Below the pieces are notes generated by a model. It was given only the letters and a program-made list of their open reading frames with translations, did not search any database and was not told where the DNA came from. 43,831 bases of DNA. Origin: WJKP01 sp964531215. GTDB lineage: Bacteria; Patescibacteriota; Patescibacteriia; CAIXNZ01. The stretch spans positions 1-43,831 of the forward strand of contig CAZHFK010000003.1 in NCBI GenBank assembly GCA_964531215.1, read 5' to 3'. The first letter of the stretch is position 1, and each line of letters begins with the position of its first letter. This document shows positions 38,940 through 43,831 of this stretch, piece after piece. The position numbers and the translations under genes are program-made.

Positions 38940-41900
38940 ATGCCTAATTTATTAAAAAACGTACAATCCTCTTTTAAAGAAACATTTAATGATAAACTGG
39001 CGATTGCTTTTATGGCTTTAGTTTTGGTGGTAGCAATTAATCATATTGTTTTTTCTTATTTATTATTTGAAAGGGACCAGGCTAAAGCTTTTACAACTAC
39101 TGGTGTTTTTTCAACTTTATGGACAACCTTTGGTGATCAAACTATTAATGCCGGGACAAATGATGTTGTTTTGGCTGAGTTTACAGTGCCTGATGCTTGG
39201 GCAGAAGACAGTTTGACTTGTAATTATTTATTAAGTGGCAATCCTTGTACTACTTTTATTGATGGAGATGGTAGCGCTACAACGACAGCTGGTTCAGCTG
39301 ATGATCCGGTTAATAATTTTTTAGAATTTGCCGATTATATACCTAATGCTACGTTTACTACTGCTGATGGAGTTTGTACTGATTCTCTTGATCCTAATGT
39401 GGCGCCAGTAACTTGCGTTTATATTGATAGTAGCGACGGTACGGCTTGTGATGGTACAACAACTGACGCGTATTTATTGGGTAATGGTTGCGCAGCTGCT
39501 GCTGATAGTTTAGTGTCGAGTCCTACTAGTTTTTATGGAGCTTGGGTGCATGTTGACTCAGTAGGCGGAACCGTTGGCGCTTATGATGATGGCGAAGATA
39601 TTTATATAATGCAAATGAGAGAAGATCAAGTTTTAGCCCGAGGTAGTTATTGGGAGAATATTTATCCCAATCAAGCCCAGGGTGACGTTGCCGGCAGTTG
39701 GCTGGGTTTAGGTAATCCGGGCGGTGAAGGCTTTATTGATTTGGATCCCGGTTATGGTTCTAGTGACGGAGTTTTTCAGGGGAGCCAAGGGAGTCCTCAG
39801 GAGCCGGCGGTGATTGATTTGGACGGCGATTCTTTATTTACTAATAACCCGGATGAATTAATTGAAGCTGACGGCAGTGCTACCGCTGGCATTGGCACTG
39901 ATGATGATAATTTGGATGATGGTGATTCTTTAACATATTTAGCAGTTTCTGATAATGTTTGTGTTAATAGTTTGTGGGCCGGGCCGGTTTCCCCAAATAT
40001 GATTATTTATGTTGATGGTGACGGGGATTGTGTTCCCAGCAGTACCGATACTTTATTAAGAGATGATACGGGTAATGGCATGACTTATATTGCTAATAAT
40101 TTTGGCACTTGGCCTTATACCTTTTTTAATGGGGCTAATCTTTTTTTATATTATGATGCCGATTCATCTAATAGTTATACTTATGGAGCCGGTGCTGATG
40201 TGACAGAATCTTTATGGCTGGAGATTGATAATGTAAATTATTGGCATCCCAATATAGAGGGTTCTTTGGGGGGATTGTTAGAAGCTGATGGTACAGCCAG
40301 TACCGGCGTAGGTACAAATGATGATCCAGTTGCAAGAGGTACTAATTTGGTTAGTCTTTCACCATCTGAGGATGTTTGTGCCAGTCAAGATTTTTCCGGG
40401 GGGCTTGAGGATATATATATTGATGGTGATAATGATTGTACTCCTGGCAGTGGTGGTACGGATGTTATTTTGCTTGATGCTTCAAGTGATGGTTTAAATG
40501 CCAGTACCGCTTTGGGTGGCACTTGGGCTAATTTGGGTTATTCAGCTACTTATTATGATCATACTCCTTCTAATGGTAGTTATGATTATGGAGCCGGTGC
40601 AGCAAGCACTGAATCTTTATGGCTGCCGCTTTGGCCATCAGCAACTTATTCTTCTTCAGCTGATGTCAAGGTGCAGAATATTCCGGGAGGGGTTGCCGGT
40701 GATACTTTGCTTGATTTGAGTACTGCTTTAGGACCTAATGGCCAGCCCTTAATTTATGCTGATTCCGATTCTTCCGGCTCTTTAACTTCTAATGATACTG
40801 TTTTAGAAGATGTGGGTAATGTGCAAACAGGTCCGGCTGGCGTGCCAAACGGGGTAATTGATAGGCAAAGAGAATCGTTTAATAGAGCAACTTTTTTTAA
40901 TAATGGTAGCGCGCCTCTTACTGATTTGACCAATATGAGGTTTTATGCCGATGTTTGGTTTTTGGGGAGCGGCGATGGTAACTGTGATTCAAGTGATGTT
41001 TTGGTAGGTGGTATTACATCTGATTCGGCTGGTAATTTTTTAACTAATTTTTCTGATATAGGATATCCCAGATTTTACACTGGTTGTTTAGTTGCTGATA
41101 TTAATCCGGATGCTTATGGCGGTACAGTTAATTTTGGCATTCATCAATTGGTTGATAATAACAGTAATGGATTATATGATAATGGTGATTTCGGCTGGTT
41201 TAGCTGGTCAGGTCTTGACGGTCCTACCGATGGATATACCTTAGCGCCTGATACTTTTACTATAAACCCGCTTTATAAAAGAGGTAAAAAAGAAATAGAA
41301 CCCATTGTAAAAGAAGATGAACCATCAGCGGCGCCAGAGCCGAGTCCGTTTATTGATCTGCCGACAGGCATTGAAGTCGGTGATTTGCTTAAAACTGAAA
41401 ATGAGCCAACAGTTTATCTGGTTACAGCAGAGAGTAAGTTAAGAATATTTCCCAATGAGGTTATTTATTATAGCTATTATACTGATTTTTCCAATTTAAA
41501 AATTGTTAGTCAGGATATTATAAATCAAATTACTTTAGGTAATAATGTAACTTTACGAGCCGGTACATACTTAATGACAACCCCAAGCTCTGAAAAAGTT
41601 TATGCTATAGAACCGAGTGGAGTAGCGCGCTGGCTGGAAACCGGAGAAATTGCTGAAAAATTGTATGGGCCTGATTGGCAAGCACGAGTAGTTGATTTGG
41701 CGGATATTTTACTGGAAGATTATGTTATTGGTGACAGTATTGACAGTTTAATACATCCAACTGCGACTTTATTGCAATATGCAGGTATGTCTGAAATTTA
41801 TTATATAGAAGCAGGCAATGCCAGATTGGTTAGCCAGGAAGTTTTTGAAGCGAATAATTTTAGAGACGAATTTGTAGTTAAAAATGTCGATGGCGCTGTA

Positions 41901-41993
41901 TTTGATTATCAAATAGTTTCACCATTAGGCGAATTTGTTGATTTTTTCATGGCACTGGAGCAAGATTATTTTAAACCTTCATTTCAACGTTAG
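38940..41993 (+). CDS. Giant secreted/surface repeat protein
   Basis: 1017 residues. The N-terminus has a single hydrophobic segment (AIAFMALVLVVAINHIVFSY) followed by AKAF, a likely cleavage or anchor signal shared with the next gene. Three related units begin near residues 108, 310 and 448 (DGDGSATTTAG, EADGSATAGIG, EADGTASTGVG). The last two also share YGAGADVTESLWL-type ends at DNA level. After a Pro/Glu linker (about 780-810) come short repeats with VYLVTAESKLRIFPNE, VYAIEPSGVARWLETGE and IYYIEAGNARLVSQE, akin to the end of the C39-like peptidase. Asp-rich loops suggest calcium binding. Probably an S-layer or adhesion component. Confidence 0.8.
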   Translation: MPNLLKNVQSSFKETFNDKLAIAFMALVLVVAINHIVFSYLLFERDQAKAFTTTGVFSTLWTTFGDQTINAGTNDVVLAEFTVPDAWAEDSLTCNYLLSGNPCTTFIDGDGSATTTAGSADDPVNNFLEFADYIPNATFTTADGVCTDSLDPNVAPVTCVYIDSSDGTACDGTTTDAYLLGNGCAAAADSLVSSPTSFYGAWVHVDSVGGTVGAYDDGEDIYIMQMREDQVLARGSYWENIYPNQAQGDVAGSWLGLGNPGGEGFIDLDPGYGSSDGVFQGSQGSPQEPAVIDLDGDSLFTNNPDELIEADGSATAGIGTDDDNLDDGDSLTYLAVSDNVCVNSLWAGPVSPNMIIYVDGDGDCVPSSTDTLLRDDTGNGMTYIANNFGTWPYTFFNGANLFLYYDADSSNSYTYGAGADVTESLWLEIDNVNYWHPNIEGSLGGLLEADGTASTGVGTNDDPVARGTNLVSLSPSEDVCASQDFSGGLEDIYIDGDNDCTPGSGGTDVILLDASSDGLNASTALGGTWANLGYSATYYDHTPSNGSYDYGAGAASTESLWLPLWPSATYSSSADVKVQNIPGGVAGDTLLDLSTALGPNGQPLIYADSDSSGSLTSNDTVLEDVGNVQTGPAGVPNGVIDRQRESFNRATFFNNGSAPLTDLTNMRFYADVWFLGSGDGNCDSSDVLVGGITSDSAGNFLTNFSDIGYPRFYTGCLVADINPDAYGGTVNFGIHQLVDNNSNGLYDNGDFGWFSWSGLDGPTDGYTLAPDTFTINPLYKRGKKEIEPIVKEDEPSAAPEPSPFIDLPTGIEVGDLLKTENEPTVYLVTAESKLRIFPNEVIYYSYYTDFSNLKIVSQDIINQITLGNNVTLRAGTYLMTTPSSEKVYAIEPSGVARWLETGEIAEKLYGPDWQARVVDLADILLEDYVIGDSIDSLIHPTATLLQYAGMSEIYYIEAGNARLVSQEVFEANNFRDEFVVKNVDGAVFDYQIVSPLGEFVDFFMALEQDYFKPSFQR

Positions 41994-42016
41994 ATAAAAT
42001 TAAATTTTCAAACAAT

Positions 42017-42049
42017 AAAAAGGCTCTCTGTTAGTAGAAGAGCCTTTTT
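42017..42049 (+). terminator. Terminator between the two surface-protein genes
   Basis: AAAAAGGCTCT (42017-42027) pairs with AGAGCCTTTTT (42039-42049), a perfect 11-bp stem. Confidence 0.85.
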
Positions 42050-42109
42050 AGTCAAGGTTGTTTTAAATTTTATTAAAATTTGTTAAAATTTTAGTAAGTA
42101 TAATTAAAT

Positions 42110-43831
42110 ATGAATTTTATTAATAAAAACAAAATAAAAAATCTTTCCCAGGGTAAATTGCTTAATATTTTTTTAGCTTTAGTTTTAGTTGTGGCTATTA
42201 ATCATGTTGTTTTTTCTTACCTTTTAATTAACCGTGAATCAGCCAAAGCCTTTGATACTTTCGGACATGTTCAAGTTGGAACTAATAATTATCAGCAAGC
42301 GGGTTTAAAATATTTGGATAAATTGAAACTTTATTCCGAGATTGACCGGGTTAAATTTTCTTTGCTTGATAAAGCCAATAATTATATTTATTTTGCTGTT
42401 GAGAATCAAGATAATAAGAGTTTATTGCTTAAATTTAATTTGGAGAATTTTGACAGGCAAGCTGAATTAATTGTGCCTGATTATCAAATCAAAAGCGGGG
42501 TTATTGATAATGATAAGCAAAAAATTTATCTGGGCGTTGAAACAAGCAATGAATTGATAACCATTAAAAAAAGAATTATTAAGATAGATTTAAATAATTT
42601 TACTATTCAAGATTCTCTTGATTTGCAGTCAGATGATATAATTTCTCAACCTTATTTTGATAAATTAAATCAGTTTGTGTATTATTGGGATTCTGACGGC
42701 ACAGGAACCAGGTTGCTGAAAATAAACGTATCTGCTGATAATTTTCAAAGGGAAAAATTAATTAAAATCGGCAGTGATAATAAAGCTTTAAACTATGCGC
42801 ATAGCTTGGTTTTATCAGCACAGCCAAATCAAGGTTTTATTTATTTAGCTAATCAAAATAAAATAGCCATTGTTGATTTGGCCGAGTTTGAATTAGCTCA
42901 ATTTGTTGAGCCAAACGATCACTTTGTTTATAAATTATTGGGTGTTGATCATGAATTGGGCCATCTTTATTATTCGACTAAATATGCTTATAAATATACT
43001 CAGTTAAGAAGACTTGATTTGCATACTTTAAGTTTTGATAGTGATATTTTAAATTTAAACACAATTTCAAATTGTCAGACTATGGTAACTGATTTTAGTG
43101 AACCGCTTAAGCATTATGGTTATATCATAACTTCGACCGGTTCTATTACATCAACTGATTTGCAAAATAAAGAAGAAGATGAGTTTTCAATTTTTCATGT
43201 TTCGGTAGCAGCTCAAGCGCCTTTAGAGATAATCAAAATAAATTTAACTGATTTTAGCAGGCAAGAACAAATTTCTTTATATAATGATTCAAAAAAATTA
43301 AAATCAGTCATGCCTGATTTTGCCAATGATTTACTTTATTTAACAACTATTGGCAATGATAGTTATATTAATAAAATTAATATTGACAGCAGTGTTGATT
43401 TAAGCCAATTAGAGGTTATTAAATTACCAGGTGGTGAAAAAAATATTAGCAGCGGTATAGTTGATCCTTCTTTGGGGTATGCTTATTTCAGTGTTCAGGA
43501 AAATATCAATGAACCAAGAAAAATTATTAAAGTAGATTTAAAAACTTTTGAGCGTGTTGATTCATTGGAACTAGCCGGCAATGAAAAAGAAATTTTTACC
43601 GCTTTTGGGGATCCGCTTAGTCATTTGGGCTATTTTGTAACTGATCAAGGAACGGTTATTCGTATTAATTTATTAAAGTTTGAAAAAACCGACAGCTTAA
43701 ATATCGGTTTAAATAATTTGGTTACCAGCAGGGTTGATTTGAAAAATGGTTTGGCTTATTTTGGCAATAGTTACGGCAGTTTGGCCCAAATCAGTATTTT
43801 GCCCGATGATTTCAGATCTTTAGGCAGCATT
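42110..43831 (+). CDS. Surface protein with beta-propeller-like repeats (partial, 3' end outside)
   Basis: ATG at 42110 opens a frame of 574 codons that runs off the window without a stop. The N-terminal hydrophobic segment LALVLVVAINHVVFSYLL followed by AKAF is almost the same as in the preceding protein, so both are probably exported the same way. The rest shows degenerate repeats of about 45-60 residues with GYAYFSVQ, KIIKVDLKTFERVDSLEL and GYFVTDQGTVIRINLLKFEK, the strand pattern of YVTN-like beta-propeller proteins. Likely cell-surface, in contact or binding. No SD. Confidence 0.8.
   Translation, partial: MNFINKNKIKNLSQGKLLNIFLALVLVVAINHVVFSYLLINRESAKAFDTFGHVQVGTNNYQQAGLKYLDKLKLYSEIDRVKFSLLDKANNYIYFAVENQDNKSLLLKFNLENFDRQAELIVPDYQIKSGVIDNDKQKIYLGVETSNELITIKKRIIKIDLNNFTIQDSLDLQSDDIISQPYFDKLNQFVYYWDSDGTGTRLLKINVSADNFQREKLIKIGSDNKALNYAHSLVLSAQPNQGFIYLANQNKIAIVDLAEFELAQFVEPNDHFVYKLLGVDHELGHLYYSTKYAYKYTQLRRLDLHTLSFDSDILNLNTISNCQTMVTDFSEPLKHYGYIITSTGSITSTDLQNKEEDEFSIFHVSVAAQAPLEIIKINLTDFSRQEQISLYNDSKKLKSVMPDFANDLLYLTTIGNDSYINKINIDSSVDLSQLEVIKLPGGEKNISSGIVDPSLGYAYFSVQENINEPRKIIKVDLKTFERVDSLELAGNEKEIFTAFGDPLSHLGYFVTDQGTVIRINLLKFEKTDSLNIGLNNLVTSRVDLKNGLAYFGNSYGSLAQISILPDDFRSLGSI

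Noticed and set aside
1..43831. tRNA, rRNA or CRISPR array
   Set aside because: No T-loop consensus with cloverleaf pairing, no rRNA landmarks and no regularly spaced direct repeats were seen by eye.

Overview
The window is AT-rich bacterial DNA with tightly packed core genes, and it looks like a Candidate Phyla Radiation (Patescibacteria, probably Parcubacteria-group) genome. The reasons are a diversity-generating retroelement (DGR) of the kind common in that radiation, half-length MFS and VanW-type envelope proteins, very large repeat-built surface proteins with a shared signal segment, TrmB-type regulators, and many core genes with no Shine-Dalgarno (SD) sequence. TGA is used as a normal stop, so the code looks standard. 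No tRNA, rRNA or CRISPR array was seen. A run of 10 N at 28931-28940 marks an assembly gap.

Layout. 1-4684 (+): membrane protein tail, SAM methyltransferase, TrmB regulator, Hsp20, DUF3006-like protein, VanW protein; a small minus-strand peptide unit lies at 1545-1939. 4800-7485 (-): CCA-adding enzyme and a secreted C39-like peptidase. 7545-7815 (-): a candidate structured RNA with its own promoter and terminator. 7826-9806: two adjacent insertion sequences, one with a target duplication and a frameshifted transposase. 9862-12043 (-): clpP, a DHH phosphoesterase, rbfA. 12251-19703 (+): rpoB-rpoC. 19891-22402 (+): an unfamiliar locus with tandem consensus promoters, a multi-branched RNA, a long hairpin, and five ORFs with strong SD sequences that are GC-rich and unlike their neighbours. 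22503-25310 (-): HU, ymdB, rny. 25548-28218 (+): a small Cys-pair protein and infB. 28270-28892 (-): a membrane protein. 28925-32582 (+): trxA, trxB, an aminotransferase, a CoA-binding protein and an unknown. 32690-35262: a complete DGR. 35306-38672 (+): leuS and a half MFS protein. 38940-43831 (+): two giant surface proteins, the second cut by the window end.

The clearest special system is the DGR. A 123-bp template repeat (33739-33861) and a 123-bp variable repeat at the 3' end of the target gene (33342-33464) differ at 25 positions, and every one is an adenine in the template. An Avd-like protein and a reverse transcriptase lie beside them.

The best candidate for something undescribed is the 19.9-22.4 kb locus. 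One arm of its long hairpin is an imperfect antisense match, about 25 pairs with small bulges, to the first transcribed bases of the rpoB leader. Its multi-branched RNA also shares a short motif with the RNA at 7.6 kb. A recurring split runs through the window: core genes mostly lack SD sequences, whereas accessory genes have consensus promoters and AGGAGG-type sites.
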